A program made the translations under genes and the position numbers. This document shows positions 22,668-30,761 of a stretch of DNA of 48,211 nucleotides, in pieces. Numbering within the stretch: position 1 is the stretch's first letter; each line of letters opens with the position of its first letter. Source of the DNA: Spirochaetaceae bacterium (GTDB taxonomy: Bacteria; Spirochaetota; Spirochaetia; SZUA-6; Bin103); assembly GCA_028821475.1 (NCBI GenBank), contig JAPPGB010000081.1, positions 1 to 48,211 on the forward strand, in the 5' to 3' direction. The notes under the pieces are model-generated. The model was not told the origin of the DNA. It did not search any database and saw only the letters and a list, made by a program, of their open reading frames with translations.

Positions 22668-24083
22668 TCAGCCGGCGGCGGGGTCCACGCGCCACGGCTC
22701 GATGGTGTTGTGGATGGGCAGGTCGGCGATGCGCAGGCCGCTGCGGGCGGGGTCTTCGTTGCGGGCGAAGTGGGCCTCCAGGCGGGCGGTGAGTTCGGCC
22801 ACGGCGGCGGCGCAGGCGGGGTCGCCGTGGCGGTTGTGTTCCTCGTCGGGGTCGTCGGCGAGGTCGTAGAGCTCGTCGGGGAAGTGGCCGTTGGGGCCGG
22901 GGTAGCGCTTGATGAGCTTGTAGCGATCGGTGCGGATCATGCGCGCGTTGCCGTACTCGCAGACCTGGGCGTCGCGCCACTCGCGAGCGGCCGCGGCAGC
23001 TTCGCCGGGCGACTCACTCAGCAGCGGCAGGCAGGAGCGGCCGGTGCGGCCGAGCGTTTGCGCCATCTCACCGCAGTCGCAGCCGGCGGCGTCGGCGAGC
23101 GTCATGAACAGGTCGCAGTGATCGACCGGCTGCCGATGGACCGAAGCGGCGCGGATGCGGCCGGGCCACGCCAGCAGGCAGGGGACGCGTATCGACTCTT
23201 CCAGGAAGTTCTGCGGCGTGGTGGCGTTGCCCTTGGTGTGCAGGCCGTGGTGGCCGTTCATGTGGCCGTGATCCGAGGTGTATACCACCAGCGTGTCCCG
23301 CTCCGCCTGCTGGTCTGCCAGCTCGTCGAGCACCCGGCCCGCCATCTCGTCGATCACGCTCACCGCGGCGTAGTACTGGGCGTTGGCCTCGCGCCGCTCG
23401 GCGCGGTCGGTCGGGTAGTGGAAGCGGAGGCTCCCGTGGGCGCGGCTCGGCGGCACTTGAGGGAGGTCGGCGAAGGTGCACTCCCGGTAACGAGCCACCC
23501 AGCGCTCCGGTTCGCCAATGTGCGGCGTGTGGGTGTTCGTGAAGCCGACGAACAGGTAGAACGGGCGTCCGCGGTCGCGCTCGCGCAGGAAGCGCACGGC
23601 GCGGTCGGCGAGGTGGTGCGCCTGGTTGCCGTGCAGCTCCAGCCGCCGGCCGCCCTCGTAGAACGGCTGCGCGCCGAAGCGCGCGTTGGTGCCCGTCGCG
23701 TTGGAGAACCACGTGTCCCACCCCGGCGGCGCCTGCTGGAAGTGGTTCAGGTGCCACTTGCCGACCAGCCCGGTCTGGTAGCCCTGCCCCTGCAGCACTT
23801 CGGCCAGCGATGTCTGCCCCGCGATGCCGGGATGCCCGGCGCCCAGGTTCTGCTCGCCGATGTGGTCGTGAATGCCGTGCGCCGACGGGATCCTGCCGGT
23901 GTGGAACGACGCGCGCGCCGGCGAGCACACCGGGCACGGAGTGAACGCGTTCTCCATGCGCGCCCCGCTGCGAGCCAGGTAGTCCAGGGTCGGCGTCACC
24001 AGCTCGCGGTTGCCGTACGGCCGCGACGCCCACTGCCCGTGATCATCGCTCAGAAACACCAGGATGTTGGGACGTGCCACCAT
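22668..24083 (-). CDS. type I sulfatase
   Basis: A 471-residue protein: PNILVFLSDDHGQWASRPYG (about 5-24) brings the metal aspartates, CSPARASFHTGR (from Cys 53) is the formylglycine signature C-x-P-A-R, GKWHLNHF is the next active-site strand and YTSDHGHMNGHHGL gives the third metal Asp and His. No signal peptide is seen. The substrate is unknown; the first sulfatase (2396-3790) has a Ser-type signature instead. The ATG at 24083 is preferred because the fold begins there. No formylglycine-generating enzyme gene occurs in the window. Confidence 0.9.
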   Translation of the reverse strand: MVARPNILVFLSDDHGQWASRPYGNRELVTPTLDYLARSGARMENAFTPCPVCSPARASFHTGRIPSAHGIHDHIGEQNLGAGHPGIAGQTSLAEVLQGQGYQTGLVGKWHLNHFQQAPPGWDTWFSNATGTNARFGAQPFYEGGRRLELHGNQAHHLADRAVRFLRERDRGRPFYLFVGFTNTHTPHIGEPERWVARYRECTFADLPQVPPSRAHGSLRFHYPTDRAERREANAQYYAAVSVIDEMAGRVLDELADQQAERDTLVVYTSDHGHMNGHHGLHTKGNATTPQNFLEESIRVPCLLAWPGRIRAASVHRQPVDHCDLFMTLADAAGCDCGEMAQTLGRTGRSCLPLLSESPGEAAAAAREWRDAQVCEYGNARMIRTDRYKLIKRYPGPNGHFPDELYDLADDPDEEHNRHGDPACAAAVAELTARLEAHFARNEDPARSGLRIADLPIHNTIEPWRVDPAAG

Positions 24084-24377
24084 GCTTGCCACTATCTTCC
24101 ATCCGCACGTCATGAGCAATGCCCGGCGGCGGGTCGAACCACCACGGTTGGCTGCTGACCGGCGAGCGACCGGCTGGTAACATCGAGCCTTGGCGAGGCC
24201 CGGCCGGCTCGTTGGCGGCCGCAACCGACGAAGACGCGATGCAGTTTTGATGGTTCCATCTCAGCAGCTCGCCCGTGCCCGCCCGGAGAGGATGCAGCCC
24301 CATGCCTTACCCATACCTGCCTGCGCGCGGGCGATGCCCGTCCGTCGTTTTCGTCGCCCTCACGGCGAGGAGTGACC

Positions 24378-26228
24378 ATGCCGCGCCGGTATGACTACAA
24401 CCGCTCATACCTCACCACGGTAGCGGAAGGGCTCGCGCAGCTCACGGTGGATCAGCTCAGGGCAATGGTCCGGCTGCTGCCGAAGGCGCGCAGGGCGGGC
24501 CGCAAGGCCGAGTTGATAGCCGAGATCGAGCGCCACCTCGCCGGCGACCTGCTGCGCGCGCTGTGGGCGCGGCTCGGCGAAACCGAGCAACTCGCCGTGC
24601 GCGAAGCCCTGCACGGTTCGCCGGGCGAATTCAGCCCGCGCCAGTTCCGCGCCAAGTACGGCAGCCTGCCCGCCGGCGCCGGCATCCGCCGGTGGGACGA
24701 CGCCAAGGTGACGCGGCTGAGCCTGTTCCTCTACGCTCCCGACCTGCGCAGTACCCGCTCGGTCATCCCCGGCGATCTGGACAGTCGCTTGCGGGAGTTC
24801 GTGGCGGAAGCCGAGCCACCGACGCTGAGCGTGTGCGACGATCTTCCCGCCACCGTTGCGCTGCGCCGCTGGCGGCGTTCCCGGGAGACCTTCGAGCAGG
24901 TGCCGTTGGTCCTGCGCGACACCGAGCACCCCGTGCGGCACGAACTGCCGGCAGTGCTGCGCCTGATCGATGCCGGCAAGGTGGCCGTGAGCGCGAAGAC
25001 GTTACGCCCCTCCGCGGCCGCGGTACGGCGCATCGGAGAGGTGTTGGCCGGCGGCGACTTCTTCCCCGCGGCGGACGGTGAGAGCACTTCCCGTTCGCCC
25101 GGGGCCGGCCCGATCCGGGCACACGCGTGGCCGTGGCTGATGCAGGCGGCCAAGCTCGCCGAGCCGCACGGTACGAAGCTCGCGCTGACCCGGGCCGGGC
25201 TCGCCGCGTTCGGCGCGCCGCCGGAGCAGACCCTGCGCCGGCTGTGGCGGCACTGGCTCACCTCCACCCTGCTCGACGAGTTCAACCGCGTCGACGTGAT
25301 CAAGGGACAGGGCGGTCGCGGCCGCCGGTCCATGACGTCGCCGGCCGGGCGGCGGCCGGCGATCGACTCGGCGCTGCGCGCGTGCCCGGTGGGGCGCTGG
25401 GTGAGCTGTGACGAGTTGGGCCGTTTCATACGGGCCGCCGGCGACGACTTCAGCGTGACCCGCGACCCCTGGAGCCTCTATCTGTTCGATTCCGAGTATG
25501 GCAGCCTCGGGTACGACGGCTACCACGAATGGGAGTTCCTGGAAGGCCGCTACCTGCTGTGCGTGCTGTTCGAATATGCCGCCACCCTGGGCATGATCGA
25601 CGTGGCCTACTCCGATCCGCATGGAGCGCGTCCGGACTACACCCAATTGCCGGGCACCTACGACCTGGAGTTCCTGAGTCGCTACGACGGCCTGCACTAC
25701 GTTCGACTCACCGCGCTCGGGGCGTACTGCCTCGGCTTGACGGAGAGCTACACCCCGAGCACTCCGGAGGTTGCCGCGTCGCTCACGGTGTTTCCCGATT
25801 TGCGGGTGCAGGTTGCCGGCGCGCCGCTGACCGCCGCGGAGGCGCTGCTGCTGGAAACCTACGCGACGGCGGAGTCGGAGGGCCTGTGGCGGCTGGATCA
25901 CCGCAGGACCGTCCGGGCCGTCGAGGGCGGTCACGAGGTAGCGGAACTGCGCGCGTTCCTCACCTCCCGAGACGACCAGGACCTGCCGGAAACCGTAGAG
26001 GGATTTCTGCGCACCACGGAGCAACGGGCGCGCGCCCTGAAGCAGAAGGGCAACGCGCTCCTGATCGAGTGCGCCGATCCCGAGACCGCCGCGCTGATCG
26101 CCGCGGACCGGCGAACAGCCAAGCTCTGCCTGCGCGCCGGCGAGCGCAACCTGGTGGTCCCGGCCGAATCCGAGCACGCATTCCGCAACGCGATCCACGC
26201 CCTCGGCTACGGCATGCCGCGCTCCTGA
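24378..26228 (+). CDS. XPB/Ssl2-type helicase-associated protein (SAP + Helicase_C_3-like), without a helicase domain
   Basis: 616 residues. The N-terminal LAQLTVDQLRAMVRLLPKAR and GRKAELIAEIERHL look like a SAP-type DNA-binding helix pair. The middle carries winged-helix-like repeats, and the C-terminal third (about 460-610; LTVFPDLRVQVAG, ALKQKGNALLIECADPE, AFRNAIHALGYG) resembles the Helicase_C_3 domain found beside actinobacterial XPB helicases. There are no Walker motifs, so it would be an accessory factor to a helicase encoded elsewhere. The ATG at 24378 follows GAGGAG by 6 nt. Family assignment is by pattern recognition only. Confidence 0.55.
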   Translation: MPRRYDYNRSYLTTVAEGLAQLTVDQLRAMVRLLPKARRAGRKAELIAEIERHLAGDLLRALWARLGETEQLAVREALHGSPGEFSPRQFRAKYGSLPAGAGIRRWDDAKVTRLSLFLYAPDLRSTRSVIPGDLDSRLREFVAEAEPPTLSVCDDLPATVALRRWRRSRETFEQVPLVLRDTEHPVRHELPAVLRLIDAGKVAVSAKTLRPSAAAVRRIGEVLAGGDFFPAADGESTSRSPGAGPIRAHAWPWLMQAAKLAEPHGTKLALTRAGLAAFGAPPEQTLRRLWRHWLTSTLLDEFNRVDVIKGQGGRGRRSMTSPAGRRPAIDSALRACPVGRWVSCDELGRFIRAAGDDFSVTRDPWSLYLFDSEYGSLGYDGYHEWEFLEGRYLLCVLFEYAATLGMIDVAYSDPHGARPDYTQLPGTYDLEFLSRYDGLHYVRLTALGAYCLGLTESYTPSTPEVAASLTVFPDLRVQVAGAPLTAAEALLLETYATAESEGLWRLDHRRTVRAVEGGHEVAELRAFLTSRDDQDLPETVEGFLRTTEQRARALKQKGNALLIECADPETAALIAADRRTAKLCLRAGERNLVVPAESEHAFRNAIHALGYGMPRS

Positions 26229-26286
26229 CCCTCGCGACTGCCGTGGGGCCGCGCCACGGCAGATGACGCTCGCGTGGTTCCAGCCA

Positions 26287-26808
26287 TCACGTACTCAACC
26301 GGCGGCGAGCATCCGCCTTTGCCCCGCTCCGTAGCCACTCGACAGCGGCATCGACCGAAAGCGTCGGATTGACCCACGCTATGCTTGTCAGTTCCCGGAC
26401 GACAGCCGAAGCATGTCGAAATACTTCGCGCGCATGTTCGTCTCGGGATGCCACCAGTCGATCGGTCGCGAGTGCTGCTTCGATAAGATGCAGATCTTTC
26501 CGAGCGACCGCTCGCCGATTGCCGGGCAAGGAGTCAACAATCCGTTGTCTCAGACTATCGTCGTGTTCAGTCGTATCGGTATAAACTTGTCGTCGCCCAA
26601 ACATCCGCGTGAGCCACTTGGATGAATAGTTGGATCGATGTTGACGCCACTCGTCGAAGATCTCTTTCGTCATCACCACATAGTTTCCGAGCTCCAAGAT
26701 GGCTTCAAGGAACCCGCGACAAGCGCTTGAAGTCGGATGCTCCGACTCACCTGCAGAACCAGCCACATCAGCGTCAATCACTATTCTACGACCGTACCGC
26801 TTTGCCAT
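26287..26808 (-). CDS. PIN-like nuclease, partner of the DUF3696 ATPase
   Basis: 173 residues. RIVIDADVAGS gives D12/D14 at the end of the first strand; E49 lies in MTKEIFDEW; RKDLHLIEAALATDRLVASRDEHAR supplies D105, E110 and D123, the acidic spacing of PIN-like RNases. The start codon (ATG 26808) lies 23 nt inside the end of the ATPase gene, so the two are translated from one mRNA. Base composition is lower in GC than its flanks. A role as nuclease effector of an ATPase-controlled defence module is inferred. Confidence 0.65.
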   Translation of the reverse strand: MAKRYGRRIVIDADVAGSAGESEHPTSSACRGFLEAILELGNYVVMTKEIFDEWRQHRSNYSSKWLTRMFGRRQVYTDTTEHDDSLRQRIVDSLPGNRRAVARKDLHLIEAALATDRLVASRDEHAREVFRHASAVVRELTSIAWVNPTLSVDAAVEWLRSGAKADARRRLST

Positions 26809-28156
26809 TCCCTCTACTACGCTGCGCCACCGCATCGAGATAGGCGCCCTCGGCGAACAGCTCGACATCACCAAAGTCCTCCGGCCAATCACCGAAGGAT
26901 CCGAGTTCGTCCAGATCCGCAGTTTGAATCGACGTCATTCCGTCTTCGGGGTTCCGCGAGAACCAATGCAGCTTCACCAAGTCACGATCAAGCTGACCGG
27001 TGGCCATTAGGGTTCGTACATGGAGCAAGAGCAAGGCGCTGTGGGTCTCCAAAACCAGTTTTACGCCGCGCCTCGCTGCCTCTGCGATGACTATCGCCAA
27101 CTCATACTGAGCGCGCGGGTGCAGGTGTAATTCTGGCTGTTCTATGTACACCAGTTGTCCTTCCTCCGCGACCAGAAGACTAACCAGAACCGGAAGTACT
27201 TGCGAAACGCCAAACCCGACATCGGCAATATTGACATGGTCGCCGTTCGGTAACGCTGTGGTCACTCCCGGTATACGGCCCACCTGTAATTCAATCTGAG
27301 TATCGCTGATAGCGTCCGCAACAACCTTGGTGGTCAGTCCTAAGTTGCCCAACATCGCTTCGATTCTTCCAACTCGGTCATCACCAAGACTCTGCCAATC
27401 AGCAATGATCGTTGCGACGTACCTCTCAAATGTACCTGGGAAGACGGGGCCTGGCGCCGTCCTGTCATATATTCGTTCGGGGTTTCCGCGCAATCCGGGA
27501 ACATGAATCATGCGCAGCAGTTCACCCGAGGTGAACGTGAAAAGACTTGGTAGAACATAGAGTCTATCTTGGCGTCCAACTCGAGCTGGTCTAACGGTAA
27601 GGAAACACCGATGCCTTGATACCACTAGTGGAATCCCCGGCTTGATCAATTCGTTCATCATTTCCGGCAGAAACCTCAATAACGCAGATTCTACCGCCTT
27701 TGGCGCGAGGGACGGCGTCAGGTGTATCGAACGCTTTCCCACATCATCCAGGATCACGTCTACCATCATTGCCCTGATTTCAAGTCCCTTTGCCTCGGTT
27801 ACAGAAAACTCAATCTTGTTCGTGATATCATCGGAAGTTACAATCTCGACACTGAAGTCTCGCGAATTCGACTGAGACCGTGAAATGAACTGGTCTGCCG
27901 ACGTAAACTTCGCGTTTGGGCCATTCATCAGGAGCGGCCCGGAATCATAGCTTGCTTCAAGGGTCTGCTTCATCAACAACAGCGGTTGCATAATGCTCGA
28001 CTTGCCCGAACTATTCGCACCAGCCAAGATTGTTAGTGGTCGGACTTCGATCCGACTTTCACGAGCGAGAGACTTGAACCCTCGCACTGAGATCTCGCTT
28101 ATCCCTTTGTATTGTTGCTCGGTGTGAGGTAATGTTCGTGTCGACCTATTTGCCAT
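26786..28156 (-). CDS. AAA-family ATPase with DUF3696 (OLD-like, no TOPRIM)
   Basis: 456 residues. GFKSLARES and GANSSGKSS (about 46-54) form the RecF/OLD-type P-loop start. GVSQVLPVLVSLLVAEEGQ is the ABC-like signature region, LVYIEQPELHLHPRAQ the Walker B, and LVLETHSALLLLH the H-loop segment. The C-terminal FAEGAYLDAV is the DUF3696 ending. The TOPRIM nuclease of OLD proteins is absent; the overlapping PIN-like gene would supply nuclease activity. The region is AT-richer than adjacent ABC transporter genes, indicating transfer into this locus. Confidence 0.82.
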   Translation of the reverse strand: MANRSTRTLPHTEQQYKGISEISVRGFKSLARESRIEVRPLTILAGANSSGKSSIMQPLLLMKQTLEASYDSGPLLMNGPNAKFTSADQFISRSQSNSRDFSVEIVTSDDITNKIEFSVTEAKGLEIRAMMVDVILDDVGKRSIHLTPSLAPKAVESALLRFLPEMMNELIKPGIPLVVSRHRCFLTVRPARVGRQDRLYVLPSLFTFTSGELLRMIHVPGLRGNPERIYDRTAPGPVFPGTFERYVATIIADWQSLGDDRVGRIEAMLGNLGLTTKVVADAISDTQIELQVGRIPGVTTALPNGDHVNIADVGFGVSQVLPVLVSLLVAEEGQLVYIEQPELHLHPRAQYELAIVIAEAARRGVKLVLETHSALLLLHVRTLMATGQLDRDLVKLHWFSRNPEDGMTSIQTADLDELGSFGDWPEDFGDVELFAEGAYLDAVAQRSRGNGKAVRS

Positions 28157-28376
28157 TATTCACTCCTCCACGTCGCGTCAGTCCGAGCATGAATCAGTTT
28201 TCATGTGACCGAAGCCGACAACATCAGCCCTGCCGAATATGATTGCATCGGTCCACGGACGCGATGACGACATTATGCCTGACGCAAGGGTTCATCGTCT
28301 ACGTTGGAGTACACAAGGAGTAGCGGTTACGCCGCGACACCTACGAATGTGCGGACGGCGTGTCGAGGTATTGAGG

Positions 28377-29498
28377 TTAGAGGTGACGGGTTTCGAAGGC
28401 GTCGCGGACGGCGTCGCCGACGAAGTTGAACGCGAGCATGGCGACGCAGATGAACAGGCCGGGGATCAGCAGCCACGGGTACTGCAGCACCACCCGCACC
28501 TTCTGGGCGTCGGACAGCAGCACGCCCCAACTGGTCAGCGGCGGCGTCAGGCCGATGCCCAGGAAGCTCAGGCTGCTCTCCACGAGCAAGTACTCGGGCA
28601 CGTACAGGGTGGCCATGACGATGATGTGGCTCGAGGCGTTGGGCACGATGTACTTGCCGATTACCCGCCACGGCGACGCGCCCAGCGCCCGCGCGCCCAC
28701 CACGTACTCCATCTGGCGGAGCTGCAGCACCTTGCCGCGCACCTGCCGGGCCAGCCGGCCCCAGCCGATGATCGCCAGGATCACCGCCATGCCGGCGTAC
28801 AGCGCCACGCCCTGGAACTCGGGCGGGATGACCGCCGCCAGCGCCATCCACAGCGGCAGGCGCGGAAACGACGCCAGCACCTCGATGACGCGCTGAATGA
28901 GGTTGTCCACCCAGCCGCCGAAGTAGCCGGACACCGCCCCGATCAGGGTGCCCAGCAAGACGGTGATCGCCACCGCCAGCACCGGCACCGACAGCGACAC
29001 CATGCCGCCCCACAGCAGGCGGGCCAGCAGGTCGCGCCCGAACCGGTCGGTGCCCAGGAAGAATACCGGCGCGCCGTCCACGGTCCCGACCAGGTGCACG
29101 TCCCAGTCGAACAGCCACAGCACGCGGTACACCGGGCCGCGCGCGAACAGCGCCAGCTCGGTCACGTTCGACTCGTCCACCGCGTATTCCCACTGGAACG
29201 TTTCCGGGTGCAGGGCGCGCTCGAAGCCGTACACGAACGGGCGGGTCAGCCGGCCCTCCGCGTCGATGACGCGGACCCGCTGCGGCGGCCAGTAGGCGGC
29301 GTCGCGGTGCTGAACGAACGGGTCGCTCGCCACCAGGAAGCGGCCCAGGAAGGAGAGCGCGAACAGCACCAGCACCACGCCCAGCGCCACCACGCCCACC
29401 CGGTGGCGGGTGAAGCGGCGCCAGGTCTCCAGCGCCGGCGACTCCGGCGCGTCCAGCGCGCCCTGCGGCGGCGCAGCCGCCCGAACCATCTCAGCCAT
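28377..29498 (-). CDS. ABC transporter permease, oligopeptide type (DppC-like)
   Basis: About 373 residues. The first membrane helix (about 38-58) is followed by a long periplasmic insert, then FFLGTDRFGRDLLARLLWG, the DppC hallmark. The EAA loop reads GARALGASPWRVIGKY, and the C-terminus FNFVGDAVRDAFE. The insert length mirrors the DppC at 12879-14024. It is the third gene of a binding protein-permease-permease operon. Start codons at 29498 and 29489 are both possible; the GGGGGAC before the first is a weak ribosome site. Confidence 0.88.
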   Translation of the reverse strand: MAEMVRAAAPPQGALDAPESPALETWRRFTRHRVGVVALGVVLVLFALSFLGRFLVASDPFVQHRDAAYWPPQRVRVIDAEGRLTRPFVYGFERALHPETFQWEYAVDESNVTELALFARGPVYRVLWLFDWDVHLVGTVDGAPVFFLGTDRFGRDLLARLLWGGMVSLSVPVLAVAITVLLGTLIGAVSGYFGGWVDNLIQRVIEVLASFPRLPLWMALAAVIPPEFQGVALYAGMAVILAIIGWGRLARQVRGKVLQLRQMEYVVGARALGASPWRVIGKYIVPNASSHIIVMATLYVPEYLLVESSLSFLGIGLTPPLTSWGVLLSDAQKVRVVLQYPWLLIPGLFICVAMLAFNFVGDAVRDAFETRHL

Positions 29499-29594
29499 CT
29501 TGTCCCCCTGGCAACCCGTGGGGAAGCACCGGCTGCATTCGAGCGGCGCGACGCCGGGTTCCACCTCCGGCTGTTCGCCTCACCGGTCGCCCCA

Positions 29595-30590
29595 TCAATC
29601 GAACCTGATCCGGGGATCGGCCAGCGCCAGCAGCACGTCGGCGAGCAGGTTGCCGATCAACAGCAGGATGCCCAGCACCATCAGGATGGTGGTGCTCACG
29701 TACAGGTCCAGGCTGCGCAGCGAGTCCAGCAGCAGCGGCCCCAGCGTCGGCAGACCGAGCACGATGGAGCCCACCACCTCGCCCGACAGGATGAGCGGGA
29801 ACTGCATCCCGAACAGGCTTATCAGCGGGTTCACCGCCACCCGGAAGGCGTGCTTGAGCACCACCGCCGGTTCCGCCAGCCCCTTGGCGCGCGCGGTGCG
29901 CACGTACTCGTCCTGCAGCCCGTCGAGCATGTTGGCGCGCGTGATGCGCACGATCTTGGCCAGCCCCTCGGTGCCGATCACCAGCACCGGCAGGATCAGC
30001 CCGCGCCCCGCGTCCAGCAGCTTGCCGAGACTCCACGGCGCGTCCACGTATTCGGGCGAGAACAGCCCCTGCGGCGGCGGGATGTCGAAGAAGAACAACA
30101 GCCCCACCAGCACCAGCAGCGCCAGGAAGAAGTTGGGAATCGACAGCCCGATGAACGCCACCACGCTCACCGCGTAGTCGGACACACCGTACTGCCGGTA
30201 GGCGGTCCACAGCCCGATCGGCACCCCCACCACGTACATGAAGATCAGCGCCGACGACGAAATGGCGATCGAGTACAACAGCCGCTGCCCGATCAGGTCG
30301 GATACCGGGCGGAAGTTGTTGAACGACACGCCGAACTCGCCGCGCAGGAAGTTCGCCAGCCAGACGAAGAAGCGCAGGAAGAAGTTGCGGTCCAGGCCGT
30401 ACAGCGTGCGCAACTGGTCGGTGCGCGCCTCGGCGGCGTCGACCGAGTAGTTGTAGGTGACCACGAGCGCCTGCTCGTAGCGGGTGAGCGGATCGCCCGG
30501 CGCGATCTCCAGGATGAGAAACACCACGAAGCTCATCAGCACGAACGTGGGGATGAAGTTCAGCAACCGACGAATCAGGTAGGTGGCCAT
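29595..30590 (-). CDS. ABC transporter permease, oligopeptide type (DppB-like)
   Basis: 331 residues, beginning MATYLIRRLLNFIPTF. Six transmembrane segments; RAKGLAEPAVVLKHAFRVAV is the EAA loop; the C-terminus reads LALADPRIRFD. It lies between the binding-protein gene upstream (167 bp) and the second permease downstream (96 bp), all on the minus strand. It is equal in length to, and similar in pattern to, the permease at 11891-12886, suggesting the two systems are paralogous. Confidence 0.9.
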   Translation of the reverse strand: MATYLIRRLLNFIPTFVLMSFVVFLILEIAPGDPLTRYEQALVVTYNYSVDAAEARTDQLRTLYGLDRNFFLRFFVWLANFLRGEFGVSFNNFRPVSDLIGQRLLYSIAISSSALIFMYVVGVPIGLWTAYRQYGVSDYAVSVVAFIGLSIPNFFLALLVLVGLLFFFDIPPPQGLFSPEYVDAPWSLGKLLDAGRGLILPVLVIGTEGLAKIVRITRANMLDGLQDEYVRTARAKGLAEPAVVLKHAFRVAVNPLISLFGMQFPLILSGEVVGSIVLGLPTLGPLLLDSLRSLDLYVSTTILMVLGILLLIGNLLADVLLALADPRIRFD

Positions 30591-30683
30591 GCTGGTATGG
30601 GGGCAGAAACGACCGGCGGCCGCGCGCGTGGCAGGCGCACGGCCGCCGGACCTTCAGACCCTCAGATCAGGTCGTCTATCGCC

Positions 30684-30714
30684 CCGGGACCGCCGCCTGT
30701 GGCGACGGTCCCGG
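30684..30714 (-). terminator. intercistronic hairpin 1 after the binding-protein gene
   Basis: CCGGGACCG (30684-30692) pairs with CGGTCCCGG (30706-30714), extended inward by CGCC/GGCG. No T-tract follows. Such hairpins between a binding-protein gene and its permease often protect the upstream mRNA or partially terminate, giving excess binding protein. Confidence 0.5.
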
Positions 30715-30727
30715 CCCAACCCGCCTC

Positions 30728-30761
30728 AGTAGGAGACTGCCGCATGCAGCAGTCTCCTACT
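30728..30761 (-). terminator. intercistronic hairpin 2, overlapping the binding-protein stop codon
   Basis: A perfect 13-bp inverted repeat, AGTAGGAGACTGC (30728-30740) and GCAGTCTCCTACT (30749-30761), with an 8-nt loop. The TAG stop of the binding protein is inside one arm. Like hairpin 1, it lacks a T-tract and probably acts in mRNA stability or attenuation. Confidence 0.55.
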
